A stretch of 64,000 bases of DNA from positions 2,362,995-2,426,994 of the forward strand of contig NZ_CP132360.1 in NCBI RefSeq assembly GCF_030758955.1, given 5' to 3'. Under the pieces are notes generated by a model, which saw nothing but the letters and a program-made list of their open reading frames with translations, was not told the DNA's origin and searched no databases. Both the position numbers and the translations under genes were made by a program. Positions 45,301 to 54,181 of the stretch are shown here, in pieces. The stretch's first letter is position 1, and each line of letters opens with the position of its first letter. The stretch is from Agrococcus beijingensis. Its GTDB lineage: Bacteria > Actinomycetota > Actinomycetes > Actinomycetales > Microbacteriaceae.

Positions 45301-46124
45301 CGGAACGTGACCTCGACCGTGCCCATGTCCTGGTACTCGGCGCGCACGACGTCGCCGGGCTTGACCCACACCGGCCGCGTGAACGAGCCGGCCAGGATCA
45401 GCTCGCCGGCCTCGAGCCGGTCGCCGTGCTGCGCGAGCTTGCCCGCCAGCCACGAGACGCCGAGCGCCGGGTTGCCGAGCACGCCGCCCGAGACGCCGGT
45501 CTCGATGATCTCGTCGTTGACGAGGCAGAGCGAGCCGATCCAGGAGAGGTTGCGGTCGCGCGGGCCGATCTCGAAGTCGCCGACCACCACGGCGCCGAGC
45601 GCCGCGTTGTCGCTGATCGTGTCGACGATCGTGCGGCCCTCGAGCTCGATGTGCGAGTCGAGGATCTCGAGCGCCGGCACCACGATCTCGGTGGCGTCGA
45701 GCACCTGGTCGACCGTGAGGCCCTCGCCCTCGAGCGGCGCCTTCAGCACGAAGGCCAGCTCGACCTCGACGCGCACGTTCGACCACTGCGCGTGCTCGAC
45801 CGTCTCGCCCGAGCGGTAGGCCTGGTCGGCGAAGATGACGCCGTAGTCGGGCTCGGTGATGCCGGTGGCGAACTGCATCGCCTTGCTCGTCAAGCCGATC
45901 TTGCGCCCGACGAGCCGCGCACCGCCCTCCTCGCGGCGCGTGCGCCAGATGCGCTGCACCGCGTAGGAGTCCTCGATGGTGGCCTTGGGGAACCGCGTCG
46001 AGATCTTCTCGATCGTGCCCCGCGAGCGGGTGGCCTCGGCGAGCTCGTCGGCGATCTGCGCCACGGTCGCGTCGTCGAGGCCCCGACCGCGACCTGCTGC
46101 GCTCGACGCGGTTCCCGTGGTCAC
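45297..46124 (-). CDS. hpaH: 2-Oxo-hept-4-ene-1,7-dioate hydratase
   Basis: 275 residues of the hydratase/decarboxylase (MhpD/HpaH) branch of the FAH superfamily. Typical segments: YAVQRIWRTRREEGGARLVGRKIGLTSKAMQ, EPDYGVIF, VEVELAFVLKAPLEG and the late GVLGNPALGVSWLAGKLAQHG. It adds water to the ring-opened product before HpaI cleavage. GTG 46124 lies in GTGA with the hpaD stop, and the start agrees with the family after a short variable lead. Confidence 0.92.
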   Translation of the reverse strand: MTTGTASSAAGRGRGLDDATVAQIADELAEATRSRGTIEKISTRFPKATIEDSYAVQRIWRTRREEGGARLVGRKIGLTSKAMQFATGITEPDYGVIFADQAYRSGETVEHAQWSNVRVEVELAFVLKAPLEGEGLTVDQVLDATEIVVPALEILDSHIELEGRTIVDTISDNAALGAVVVGDFEIGPRDRNLSWIGSLCLVNDEIIETGVSGGVLGNPALGVSWLAGKLAQHGDRLEAGELILAGSFTRPVWVKPGDVVRAEYQDMGTVEVTFR

Positions 46125-47215
46125 AGCTGGTTGCCGATCTTGAAGCCCTTCGACGCCTGACCGCGGTAGGTGCCGTCGTCGTCGCCCTCGCGGGTGTACG
46201 AGAAGCCGTCGGCGCCGATCGTCACCTCCATCTCGCTGGAGTCGGTGCGCTCGACGATCTCGACGACGTTGCCGTCGAGGTCGAGCACGGGGGATGCCTC
46301 GGTGTACCAGGAGGGCACGACCGGGTTGCCCCACCAGTCGCGGCGCTGGTTGTCGTGCACGTCCCAGGTGATGACGGGGTTGTCGGGGTCGCCGGTCCAG
46401 TAGTCCTGCGTGTAGATCTCGATGCGGTGGCCGTCGGGGTCGGTGATGTACAGGTAGAACGCGTTCGAGACGCCGTGGCGGCCCGGTCCGCGCTCGATGT
46501 GGTCCGACATCCGCAGCGCACCGAGCTTGTCGCAGATCTGGATGATGTTGTGCTTCTCGTGGGTCGAGAACGCGATGTGGTGCATGCGCGGGCCGTTGCC
46601 GCCGGTGAGGGCGGTGTCGTGCACGGTGCCCTTGCGGTGCATCCACGCGGCGTAGGTGACGCCCTCGCTGTCCTGGATGTCCTCGGTGACGCGGAAGCCG
46701 AGGTCCTCGAGGTACTTGCGACCGCGGGGCACGTCGGGCGTGACCTGGTTGAAGTGGTCGAGGCGCACGAGCTCGCCGGCCGAGATGAGGTCGTAGCGCT
46801 GGTGGAGGCGCTCGGCGTGCTCGGTGGCATAGAAGAACTCGTAGGGGAAGCCCAGCGGGTCCTCGACGCGCACGCTGTCGCCGAAGCCCTTCTGGAAGCC
46901 GCCCGCACGGCGCTCCGTGCGGCAGCCGAGCTCCTTGTAGTAGGCCTCGGCGGCGTCGACGTCCTCGGGGGTGCGCACGCGGTAGGCGAACGCCGCGACC
47001 GCCGCGACCGGGCCCTTGCGCAGCACGAGGTTGTGGTGGATGAACTCCTCGAACGACCGCAGGTAGATCGCCTCGTCGTCCTCCTCGGTCACGTGCAGGC
47101 CGAGCACGTCGACATAGAACGCGCGGCTGGCGGCCAGATCGGTGACGACCAGGTCCATCGCCGCGCAGCGGATGATGTCGGGCGCGGGAACGCTGGGCTT
47201 GGGGATCTCGTTCAT
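46121..47215 (-). CDS. hpaD: Homoprotocatechuate (3,4-dihydroxyphenylacetate) 2,3-dioxygenase
   Basis: 364 residues, an extradiol dioxygenase of the two-domain VOC type, almost collinear with the Brevibacterium fuscum enzyme but shifted by one. Metal ligands are His154 (RLDHFNQVTPD), His213 (RMHHIAFST) and Glu266 (HRIEIYTQDY). Second-sphere residues Asn156, catalytic His199 (KGTVHD) and Tyr256 are also present. It opens the catechol ring proximally, giving 5-carboxymethyl-2-hydroxymuconate semialdehyde. Substrate confidence is high from the residues and from HpaE, HpaH and HpaI next to it. Confidence 0.95.
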   Translation of the reverse strand: MNEIPKPSVPAPDIIRCAAMDLVVTDLAASRAFYVDVLGLHVTEEDDEAIYLRSFEEFIHHNLVLRKGPVAAVAAFAYRVRTPEDVDAAEAYYKELGCRTERRAGGFQKGFGDSVRVEDPLGFPYEFFYATEHAERLHQRYDLISAGELVRLDHFNQVTPDVPRGRKYLEDLGFRVTEDIQDSEGVTYAAWMHRKGTVHDTALTGGNGPRMHHIAFSTHEKHNIIQICDKLGALRMSDHIERGPGRHGVSNAFYLYITDPDGHRIEIYTQDYWTGDPDNPVITWDVHDNQRRDWWGNPVVPSWYTEASPVLDLDGNVVEIVERTDSSEMEVTIGADGFSYTREGDDDGTYRGQASKGFKIGNQL

Positions 47216-47257
47216 GGTCCTGCTCCTTCGAAGTGTGGGGTCAGCTGCTGACGCAGA

Positions 47258-48751
47258 TCAGGCGGATGCGCCGAAGCGGGAGGTGTGCACGTCACCGAGG
47301 GTGATGTGCACGGCCTGCTGGTCGCTGTAGAAGTCGAGCGAGCGGTAGCCGCCCTCGTGGCCGAGGCCGGAGGCCTTGACGCCGCCGAACGGGCTGCGCA
47401 GGTCGCGCACGTTGTGGCTGTTCAGCCACACCATGCCGGCCTCGACGTTCTGCGAGAACAGGTGCGCGCGCTTGAGGTTGTTGGTCCAGATGTAGGCGGC
47501 GAGCCCGTACTTGGTGTTGTTGGCGAGCTCGAGCGCCTCCTCGTCGGAGTCGAACGGCGTGATCGACACGACCGGGCCGAAGATCTCCTCCTGGAAGATG
47601 CGGGCGTCGGGCTTGACGTCGGCGAAGACGGTGGGAGCGACGAAGTTGCCCTCGGGGAACGCCTCGGGGCGGCCGCCGCCGGCGAGCAGGCGGCCCTCCT
47701 CCTTGCCGATCTCGACGTACGACATCACCTTGTCGAAGTGCTCCGGGTGCACGAGCGCGCCGACCTCGGTCTTCGGGTCGTGCGGGTCGCCGACCACGAT
47801 GTTCTTCGCCCGCTCGGCGTAGCGCTCGAGGAACTCCTCGTAGATGGGGCGCTCGACGAGGATGCGGCTGCCGGCGGTGCAGCGCTCGCCGTTCAGCGAG
47901 AAGACGCCGAACAGCGTCGAGTCGATGGCGGCGTCGAGGTCGGCGTCGGCGAAGACGACGGCGGGGCTCTTGCCGCCGAGCTCCATCGAGAGCGCCTTCA
48001 GGTGCGGCGCCGAGTTGCCGAAGATGAGCTTGCCGGTGCTGCTCTCGCCGGTGAAGGAGATGAGCGGCACGTCGGGGTGCTTGACGAGCGAGTCGCCGGC
48101 GGTCTCGCCGAAGCCGTTGACGAGGTTGAACACGCCCTTCGGCAGGTCGGCCTCCTCGAAGATGCCGGCCCACAGCGACGCCGAGAGCGGCGTGAACTCG
48201 GCGGGCTTCAGCACCACGGTGCAGCCGGAGGCGAGCGCGGGGCCGAGCTTCCACGACTCGAGCATGAAGGGGGTGTTCCAGGGCGTGATCAGGCCCGCGA
48301 CGCCCTTGGGCTTGCGGTTCACGTAGTTCACCTGGCTGCCGGGCACCTTGTAGGTGTCGTCGCGGCCGGCGACGATCAGGTCGGCGAAGAACCGGAAGTT
48401 CTCGGCGGCGCGCTGCGCCTGGCCGCGCGCCTGCGTGATCGGCAGGCCGGAGTCCCACGACTCGAACTGCGCCAGCTCCTGGTCGCGCGACTCGACGATG
48501 TCGGCGATGCGGCTGAGGATGCGGGCGCGGTCGCGGTTCTTCATGCGCGGCCACGGCCCCTCGTGGAAGGCGCGGGTCGCGGCGGCGACGGCGAGGTCGA
48601 TGTCGGCCTTCTTGCCAGAGGCGGCGACGGTGTAGTCCTCGTTGGTGACCGGGTTGAGCACGCCGAACGTGTCGCCGTCGACCGAGGGCACGCGCTCGCC
48701 GTCGATGTAGTGCGGGATCAGGTCGGGGATGCCTGCGGGCTGGTTGGCCAT
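47258..48751 (-). CDS. hpaE: 5-Carboxymethyl-2-hydroxymuconate semialdehyde dehydrogenase
   Basis: 497 residues, aldehyde dehydrogenase superfamily. Landmarks: LITPWNTPFMLESWKLGPAL, SFTGESSTGKLIFG, MELGGKSPAVVF (general base Glu) and NGERCTAGSR (nucleophile Cys). C-terminal NSHNVRDLRSPFGGVKASGLGHEGG is the HpaE-type ending. It oxidises the ring-cleavage semialdehyde with NAD. ATG 48751 (MANQPAG) is preferred over a longer in-frame ATG at 48775. Confidence 0.94.
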   Translation of the reverse strand: MANQPAGIPDLIPHYIDGERVPSVDGDTFGVLNPVTNEDYTVAASGKKADIDLAVAAATRAFHEGPWPRMKNRDRARILSRIADIVESRDQELAQFESWDSGLPITQARGQAQRAAENFRFFADLIVAGRDDTYKVPGSQVNYVNRKPKGVAGLITPWNTPFMLESWKLGPALASGCTVVLKPAEFTPLSASLWAGIFEEADLPKGVFNLVNGFGETAGDSLVKHPDVPLISFTGESSTGKLIFGNSAPHLKALSMELGGKSPAVVFADADLDAAIDSTLFGVFSLNGERCTAGSRILVERPIYEEFLERYAERAKNIVVGDPHDPKTEVGALVHPEHFDKVMSYVEIGKEEGRLLAGGGRPEAFPEGNFVAPTVFADVKPDARIFQEEIFGPVVSITPFDSDEEALELANNTKYGLAAYIWTNNLKRAHLFSQNVEAGMVWLNSHNVRDLRSPFGGVKASGLGHEGGYRSLDFYSDQQAVHITLGDVHTSRFGASA

Positions 48752-48790
48752 GGTGGCTCCGTTTCTGTAGGTCAAGACGGGATCTGCGGG

Positions 48791-49495
48791 TCAGGGCTGG
48801 TTCGGGTGGATCTTCTGGAGGTAGGCGCCCGGCGTCGCGAGGCGATGGGCGCGCACGGCGAGCTCGATCTCGCGCGGGTCCGCGCCGCCCTCGATGAGCT
48901 GCAGGATCGCCTCGTGCTCGTCGACCGACGGCAGCGCCCGGCTCGGCACGAAGGAGAAGGTCGACTGGCGCAGCCGTGCGAGCCGCTTCCAGCAGTTGTC
49001 GATGACGTCGGCGAGCACGCCGTTGGGGGCGATGTCGGTGAGCCGCCGGTGGAAGGCCTCGTTGAGCGCGGTGAACTTCACCGGGTCGAAGCCGGCGAGC
49101 GACTCGCGCATCTGCTCGTTGATCGCGCGGGCGTCGGTGACGTCCGACTTCGAGTAGAGCCCGGCGGCGAGGGAGATCGCGGCGCCCTCGACGAACGACA
49201 GCGTCTCCATCGTCTCGTGGTACTCGAGCTCGTCGATCTCGGCGACGCGGGCGCCGATGTTGCGCTCGAAGGTGACGAGCCCCTCGGCCTCGAGGCGGCG
49301 GATCGCCTCGCGCACCGGCACGACGCTCATGTCGAGCTCGCGGCCGATGGCGTCGAGCACGAGCCGGTAGCCGGGGGAGTAGGTGCCGTCGACGATGCGG
49401 TCGTGCAGCAGGCGGTAGGCGCGCTGCGACTTCGACGGCGCGACGGTGCCGCCCGCCTCCGTGGCCGCGGCGGCTCGCTGGGATCGTGCGCTCAT
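48791..49495 (-). CDS. GntR-family regulator (FCD type) of the hpa operon
   Basis: 234 residues. N-terminal winged helix-turn-helix, about 22-85: SQRAYRLLHDRIVDGTYSPG, RLVLDAIGRELDMSVVPVREAIRRLEAEGL. C-terminal all-helical FCD effector domain with His residues likely binding metal (EAFHRRLTDIA, DEHEAILQLIEGG). It lies within the operon, coupled to the hpaG-like gene before it in ATGA. Palindromic T-C-G-T-A-T-A-C-G-A sites in the hpa/MHS divergent region match the T-x-GT-xx-AC-x-A operator style of this family, so it probably represses both units until an aromatic intermediate binds. Confidence 0.9.
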   Translation of the reverse strand: MSARSQRAAAATEAGGTVAPSKSQRAYRLLHDRIVDGTYSPGYRLVLDAIGRELDMSVVPVREAIRRLEAEGLVTFERNIGARVAEIDELEYHETMETLSFVEGAAISLAAGLYSKSDVTDARAINEQMRESLAGFDPVKFTALNEAFHRRLTDIAPNGVLADVIDNCWKRLARLRQSTFSFVPSRALPSVDEHEAILQLIEGGADPREIELAVRAHRLATPGAYLQKIHPNQP

Positions 49496-51003
49496 GCACG
49501 CTCCAGCGCGGTCTCGGCCTCGTACTTCGCGCGCCACTCGGCGTTCATCGGGAAGAGCCCGTCGACGGGGTGGCCGGCGTCGACCTGCGCCGCGATCCAC
49601 TCCTCCTCCGCCTCGGTCGCGAGGCACTCCTCGACCAGCTCGCGCGCGAGGCCGGGCGGGATCACGAGCAGGCCGTCGCCGTCGCCGACGATGATGTCGC
49701 CGGGCTGCACCGTGGCGCCGCCGCACGCGACGGTCTCGTCGAACGCCCACGGCACGTGCAGCCGCCCGAGCACGGCGGGGTGGCCGCCCCCGTGATAGGT
49801 CGGCACGCCGATCTCGGTGACGACGTCGAGGTCGCGCACGCCGCCGTCGGTGACGAGGCCGGCGGCGCCCAGGTGCCGCGCGCGCAGCGCCAGGATGTCG
49901 CCGAGGGTGCCCGAGCGGTTGTCGCCGCGCGCCTCGATCACGACGACCTCGCCGGGCTGCAGCGAGTCGAACAGCCGCTTCTGGGCGTTGTAGCCGCCGC
50001 CGTGGCTCTTGAAGAGGTCTTCGCGGTTGGGCACGTAGCGCAGCGTGCGGGCCGTGCCCACGAGGCGCTTGCCCGGCTGCGTCGAGCGCAGGCCATCGAT
50101 CGAGACGTTGTTGAGACCGCGCTTGCGCAGCGCCGACGAGAGCGTGGCGAGCGCCACCCGAGAGAGCTGCTCGCGCAGGTCGTCGTCGAGCACGGGCGCG
50201 GCAGCCTCCTGGAAGTCGGACACAGGGCGTCCGGATGCGTCTGCCCACTGCTCCGCCGTCGGCTTCGGCTGGGCGGAGTACGGCGGGAGCACCTGGTCGC
50301 CCACCCGCACGGTGGTCGACAGGCGGCCGGTCGACAGCTGCTCGCCGTCGAGCGCGGTGGCGGTGACCTCGACCTCGACGGTCTGGCCGGGGGAGAAGGT
50401 GGATGCGTCGGCGGGCGTGCCCGTGAGGATCACGTCCCCGGGCTCCAGGGTCACGAGCTGCGAGAGGTCGGAGACGATCTGCGCGAGGGAGAAGATGAGC
50501 GTCGAGGTCGAGTCGGCCTGCACCAGCTCGCCGTCGAGCCAGGTGCGCACCTCGATCGACGCGGGGTCGAGCCGGTCGGCGGGCAGCAGCGCCGGGCCGA
50601 TCGGCGTCATGCCGTCGCCGCCCTTCGAGCGGATGTTGGAGCCCTTGTCGACCCAGCGGAGGTCGAAGACGCCCAGGTCGTTCGACGCGGTGACGGCGGC
50701 GACGTGACCCCACGCATCCGCCTCGCTCACGGCGCGGGCGTGGCTGCCGATGACGATCGCGATCTCGCCCTCGAAGCCGAAGATCTCGGTGCCGGCGGGC
50801 ACGATCACCTCGCCGCCGGTGGAGAGCGAGGTGGCGGGCTTCAGGAAGTAGCCGGGAGCCTCGGGCGTGCGGCCCTTCTGGGCGGCGCGGGCACGGTAGC
50901 CGATGTGCATCGCGAAGACCTTCGAGGGGCGACTGCCGAGCAGCTGCCAGGCGGCCTGTGCGGCGGTGGGGGCCCCGGAGGAGGGCTGCGACGATGCATC
51001 CAT
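49492..51003 (-). CDS. Fumarylacetoacetate hydrolase-fold / RraA-like fusion, probable HpaG function
   Basis: 503 residues in two catalytic domains. The first (about 20-235) is FAH-type: VFAMHIGYRARAAQKGRTPE, FEGEIAIVIGSHAR, LGVFDLRWVDKGSNIRSKGGDG and ILTGTPADASTFSPG, like the HpaG isomerase/decarboxylase. The second (about 270-495) is RraA/HMG-aldolase-like: RGDNRSGTLGDILALRARHLGAAGLVTDGGVRD with the G-D-x20-R-D pattern, typical of lyases that decarboxylate oxaloacetate-like acids. Together they could isomerise and decarboxylate 5-carboxymethyl-2-hydroxymuconate, replacing HpaF and HpaG. ATG 51003 is favoured since TACGAT lies six bases upstream (leaderless). Confidence 0.85.
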   Translation of the reverse strand: MDASSQPSSGAPTAAQAAWQLLGSRPSKVFAMHIGYRARAAQKGRTPEAPGYFLKPATSLSTGGEVIVPAGTEIFGFEGEIAIVIGSHARAVSEADAWGHVAAVTASNDLGVFDLRWVDKGSNIRSKGGDGMTPIGPALLPADRLDPASIEVRTWLDGELVQADSTSTLIFSLAQIVSDLSQLVTLEPGDVILTGTPADASTFSPGQTVEVEVTATALDGEQLSTGRLSTTVRVGDQVLPPYSAQPKPTAEQWADASGRPVSDFQEAAAPVLDDDLREQLSRVALATLSSALRKRGLNNVSIDGLRSTQPGKRLVGTARTLRYVPNREDLFKSHGGGYNAQKRLFDSLQPGEVVVIEARGDNRSGTLGDILALRARHLGAAGLVTDGGVRDLDVVTEIGVPTYHGGGHPAVLGRLHVPWAFDETVACGGATVQPGDIIVGDGDGLLVIPPGLARELVEECLATEAEEEWIAAQVDAGHPVDGLFPMNAEWRAKYEAETALERA

Positions 51004-51009
51004 GCGGGC

Positions 51010-51021
51010 ATCGTATACGAT
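51010..51021. promoter_or_regulatory. Perfect palindrome over the hpa operon -10: GntR operator O1
   Basis: ATCGTATACGAT is a 12-base perfect palindrome. On the minus strand it contains TACGAT (51015-51010), a -10 with TTGCAG (51039-51034) 18 bases before it and ATG 51003 six bases after. A repressor on this site would block the hpa promoter directly. Confidence 0.7.
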
Positions 51022-51069
51022 TCCGAATCCGGTCTGCAAGCGGCGCTTCGAGCCGCGGAAGATGCGGTC

Positions 51070-51099
51070 TTGACGGTCGTGCATGAAATCGTATATGTT
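51070..51099 (+). promoter_or_regulatory. MHS permease promoter with overlapping GntR site O2
   Basis: TTGACG (51070-51075) and a -10 TATATG/TATGTT (51092-51099) form a near-consensus promoter with a 16-18-base spacer for the permease gene. The -10 is embedded in ATCGTATATGTT (51088-51099), whose left half repeats operator O1 78 bases away. Shared control of permease and catabolic operon is therefore likely. Confidence 0.65.
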
Positions 51100-51155
51100 C
51101 ACCGCAGTCCCCAGAGGTCGACCCCTCGGCCCCCTTTCCTGACAAAGGAGTCAGC

Positions 51156-52571
51156 GTGTCCCACAGCACGGCTCACACCGCGACCAGCGCCCGAGAGCGC
51201 AACAAGGTCCTCGCAGCGGTCGTCGTCGGCACCACCATCGAGTGGTACGACTTCTTCATCTACGCCTTCATGGCGAACCTGGTCTTCGCGGCGCTGTTCT
51301 TCGAGCCGGCCGGCCCGGGCCTCGCGCAGATCCTCTCGCTCGTCTCGATCGGCATCTCGTTCCTCTTCCGCCCGCTCGGCGCGTTCCTCGCTGGCCACTT
51401 CGGCGACCGCGTGGGCCGCCGCCCGATGCTCGTCATCACGCTGCTGCTCATGGGCGTGTCGACCACGCTCGTCGGCGCGCTGCCGACCTACGAGGCGATC
51501 GGCGTCATGGCGCCCGTCCTCCTCATGCTCCTCCGCATCCTGCAGGGCCTCTCTGCCGGTGGCGAGTGGGGCGGCGCCGTGCTCATGGCCATCGAGCACG
51601 CTCCGGCCAACCGCCGCGGCCTCTACGGCTCGTTCGTGCAGGCCGGCGTGCCGATCGGCATGCTGCTCGCGACCGGCACGCTCGCAGGCGTTCGCGCCAT
51701 GTTCCCCGGTGACTCGTTCCTCGAGGTCGGCTGGCGCATCCCGTTCTTCGTCTCGATCATCCTCGTGCTGGTCGGCTTCATCGTGCGCCGCTCGGTCGAC
51801 GAGTCGCCCGTCTTCCAGGAGATCAAGGAGACCGCGCAGCAGTCGTCGGCCCCGATCGTCCAGGTCTTCAAGAAGTACGGCGCGATCGTCGCCTTCGCCG
51901 CGATGGTCTTCATGGCCAACAACGCCACGGGCTACATGACGACCGGCGGCTACGTGCAGGGCCTCGCCTCGCGCCCCGTCGACGGCACCCCGCCCGGGTT
52001 CGGCTTCGACCCGGTCGGCGTGCAGCTGGCCGCGTTCGCCGGCTCGATCTCCTGGCTCGTCTTCACGTTCATCGCAGGCTGGGCCTCCGACAAGATCGGC
52101 CGCAAGCCGCTCTACCTCATCGGCTGGGTGACGCTCGCGATCGGCATCGTGCCGCTGTTCATGCTCGTCGAGACCGGTGTGGCCGGTGTGGCCTGGGCGA
52201 CGATCATCCTCGGTGTCGGCCTCGGCCTCACCTACGGTGCGCAGGCCGCCTGGTACGCCGAGTCGTTCCCCGCCTCGGTGCGCTTCTCGGGCGTCTCGAT
52301 CGCCTACGCCATCGGTGCTGTCATCGGCGGCGCCTTCGCCCCGACGATCGCACAGGCGCTGCTGCAGGCCACGGGCAGCACCTGGGCCATCGTGGGCTAC
52401 CTGCTCGCCACCGTCGTGATCTCGATCATCGGCACGCTGCTGCTGCGCGACCGCACCGGCATCCCTCTGTCGATCGAGTTCGAGAACTCGGGCAAGTGGG
52501 ACGACTGGAAGAAGGGCGACGAGTTCGTCGAGGCGTCGCCGGTCGACCAGGCGGCCCGCGTCGAGCGCTGA
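51156..52571 (+). CDS. MHS-family (metabolite:H+ symporter) MFS permease, probable aromatic acid uptake
   Basis: 471 residues, 12 helices. GTTIEWYDFFIYAFMANLVF at the start and GHFGDRVGRRPMLV (motif A) are characteristic of the MHS group (ShiA, ProP, KgtP). RILQGLSAGGEWGGA is the conserved helix 4. Members import organic acids with protons. Being divergent from the hpa operon and sharing operator-like sites, it most likely imports 4-hydroxyphenylacetate or 3,4-dihydroxyphenylacetate. GTG 51156 follows AAAGGAG. Confidence 0.9.
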   Translation: MSHSTAHTATSARERNKVLAAVVVGTTIEWYDFFIYAFMANLVFAALFFEPAGPGLAQILSLVSIGISFLFRPLGAFLAGHFGDRVGRRPMLVITLLLMGVSTTLVGALPTYEAIGVMAPVLLMLLRILQGLSAGGEWGGAVLMAIEHAPANRRGLYGSFVQAGVPIGMLLATGTLAGVRAMFPGDSFLEVGWRIPFFVSIILVLVGFIVRRSVDESPVFQEIKETAQQSSAPIVQVFKKYGAIVAFAAMVFMANNATGYMTTGGYVQGLASRPVDGTPPGFGFDPVGVQLAAFAGSISWLVFTFIAGWASDKIGRKPLYLIGWVTLAIGIVPLFMLVETGVAGVAWATIILGVGLGLTYGAQAAWYAESFPASVRFSGVSIAYAIGAVIGGAFAPTIAQALLQATGSTWAIVGYLLATVVISIIGTLLLRDRTGIPLSIEFENSGKWDDWKKGDEFVEASPVDQAARVER

Positions 52572-52592
52572 CGCACTCCGACACGCTGACAC

Positions 52593-52622
52593 GGAACGGC
52601 CCCGCTTCGGCGGGGCCGTTCC
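52593..52622. terminator. Hairpin terminator with TTCG tetraloop after the MHS permease
   Basis: GGAACGGCCCCGC (52593-52605) pairs with 52610-52622 around TTCG (52606-52609), a 13-base stem with the stable UUCG loop. It lies 21 bases after the permease stop and 45 before the stop of the convergent HtaA-domain gene, so it can serve both. Confidence 0.9.
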
Positions 52623-52667
52623 CGTGTGCTGGGCGGGCGAGGCGGGCCGCTGCCGCTCGCGATCGCG

Positions 52668-53120
52668 TCAGGCGACGACCGGGTCGTCGAGCGGGGTGCC
52701 CTGCGCGTAGGGCCCGAAGAAGAAGAGGTCGGCGCCCTCGGCCGTCAGCGCCGTGCCGGTGGCGCGCTCGCCGTCGAACGCCTGCAGGGTCGCGAAGCGC
52801 AGCCGCACCTCGGGCTCGTCGGGGTCGGCGATCTCGATCGCCCAGCCGCCCGCCGTCTCGCGCAGCGCCGGGTCGGCGATCACCACGCGCAGCATGCCGC
52901 CGTGCCCGGTGAGCGCGACGCTGCCGCGGAAGGCGAGCGGGTCGTCGCCCTCGCCGCGCGGGAACCGGAAGCCGTCGTCGACGACCTCCGCACCGCCGGT
53001 GGCCTCGACGCGGCCGTCGGCCATGCCGCGCACGTAGCCGACCAGCGAGGCCTTGACGCCCCACACGAGCGCGCCGCCCTTCAGTGCGCCGTCCTGCAGC
53101 GCGTCGACCTCGGCGGTCAT
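52668..53120 (-). CDS. Cytoplasmic single HtaA-domain protein
   Basis: 150 residues. LVWGVKASLVGYVRGMADGRVEATGGAEVVDDGFRFP, FRGSVALTGHGGMLRVVIADPAL and LRFATLQAFDG follow the HtaA domain pattern, whose members in corynebacteria bind heme on the cell surface. This one has no signal peptide, anchor or repeat, so it appears to be cytoplasmic. Its ATG overlaps the LysR stop in ATGA. Being linked to a P450-controlling LysR gene, it could bind heme or a hydrophobic ligand; this is inference. Confidence 0.78.
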   Translation of the reverse strand: MTAEVDALQDGALKGGALVWGVKASLVGYVRGMADGRVEATGGAEVVDDGFRFPRGEGDDPLAFRGSVALTGHGGMLRVVIADPALRETAGGWAIEIADPDEPEVRLRFATLQAFDGERATGTALTAEGADLFFFGPYAQGTPLDDPVVA

Positions 53121-54046
53121 CGGGGCTGCGGCCAGGGCAGCGCCCTCGCGAAGTCGATGAGCGCGCGCGTGCGCGCGGTCGGCTCGGGCGAGCGCGGCCA
53201 GATGACGTCGATGCCGACCGGCGGCACGGCGGGCGAGATCTCGAGCATGGCCACAGGGTAGCCCTCGTAGCTCGCCGGGTTCGCGGGCCGCTGCACGAGC
53301 ACGCCGTAGCCCAGCCCGCGTGCGACGAGCGCCCGCACCGCCTCGGTGCTCTGCACCCGGTGGCGCACGCGGGGCACCAGCCCGTGCGCGGCGAACAGCG
53401 ACATCGTGTGCTCGCTCGACGGCGGCGCGTCGAGCAGGATCAGGTCGCGCTCGACCAGCTGCTCGAGCCGCACCTCGCCCGTGCCCGCAGCCGCCAGCGG
53501 GTCGTCGCCCGCCACGATCACGTGCGCGGGCAGCTCGAACAGCTTCGCCCGCTGCGGCTCGCCGGGGATGAGCGTGTCGTAGACGAACGCCACGTCGACG
53601 CGGCCCGTTTCGAGCGGCCCCCGCAGCCGGTCGTGCGTCGCCTCGAGCACCGTCAGCTCGACGCGCGGGTGCAGCCGGCCGAAGCCCTGCAGCAGCGGCG
53701 GCAGCACCGTCGGCGCGAGCGTCGGGTAGCAGCCGATGGTGATCGGCCCGGCCAGCTCGCCCGGCGCAGCCCGCAGCGAGGTCTCGAGCTCGCGCGACGA
53801 CGCGAGCAGCGCGCGGGCGCGAGCGACGACATCCGCCCCCGTGCTCGTGAGCGTGAGGCCGCGCGCGCGGCGCCGCACCGTGAGCTGCATGCCGAGACCT
53901 CGCTCGAGCTCGCTGAGCGCCTCCGACACCGCCGACGGCGAGACGTGCAGGCGCGCTGCGGCGCCGGCGACCGTGCCCTCCTCGGCGGCGCAGACCAGGA
54001 ACGAGAGCTGCCGGAGCGTGAAGCCCGGCGCGTCGAGCAGATCCAT
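53117..54046 (-). CDS. LysR-type transcriptional regulator
   Basis: 309 residues. Winged helix at about 8-68 (FTLRQLSFLVCAAEEGTVAGAAARLHVSPSAVSEALSELERGLG) and a substrate-binding domain from about 95 (GPITIGCYPTLAPTVLPPLLQGF). It is divergent from the P450 fusion gene by 135 bases, the standard arrangement for a LysR activator and its target. In that interval I see T-rich stretches but no convincing T-N11-A dyad. The HtaA-domain gene is translationally coupled behind it. Confidence 0.92.
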   Translation of the reverse strand: MDLLDAPGFTLRQLSFLVCAAEEGTVAGAAARLHVSPSAVSEALSELERGLGMQLTVRRRARGLTLTSTGADVVARARALLASSRELETSLRAAPGELAGPITIGCYPTLAPTVLPPLLQGFGRLHPRVELTVLEATHDRLRGPLETGRVDVAFVYDTLIPGEPQRAKLFELPAHVIVAGDDPLAAAGTGEVRLEQLVERDLILLDAPPSSEHTMSLFAAHGLVPRVRHRVQSTEAVRALVARGLGYGVLVQRPANPASYEGYPVAMLEISPAVPPVGIDVIWPRSPEPTARTRALIDFARALPWPQPR

Positions 54047-54181
54047 GGTGGGCGCCCCTCACTTCGGTTCTTCCGATGTTGTTGTGCAGATCAATCCGCT
54101 TTCCTCACCGTAGTGCAGCGAGCAGACTGAAGGCCGGTGCTCCGTGACGGATGCGTGCACCGACGACCACGAGGACGTGCC

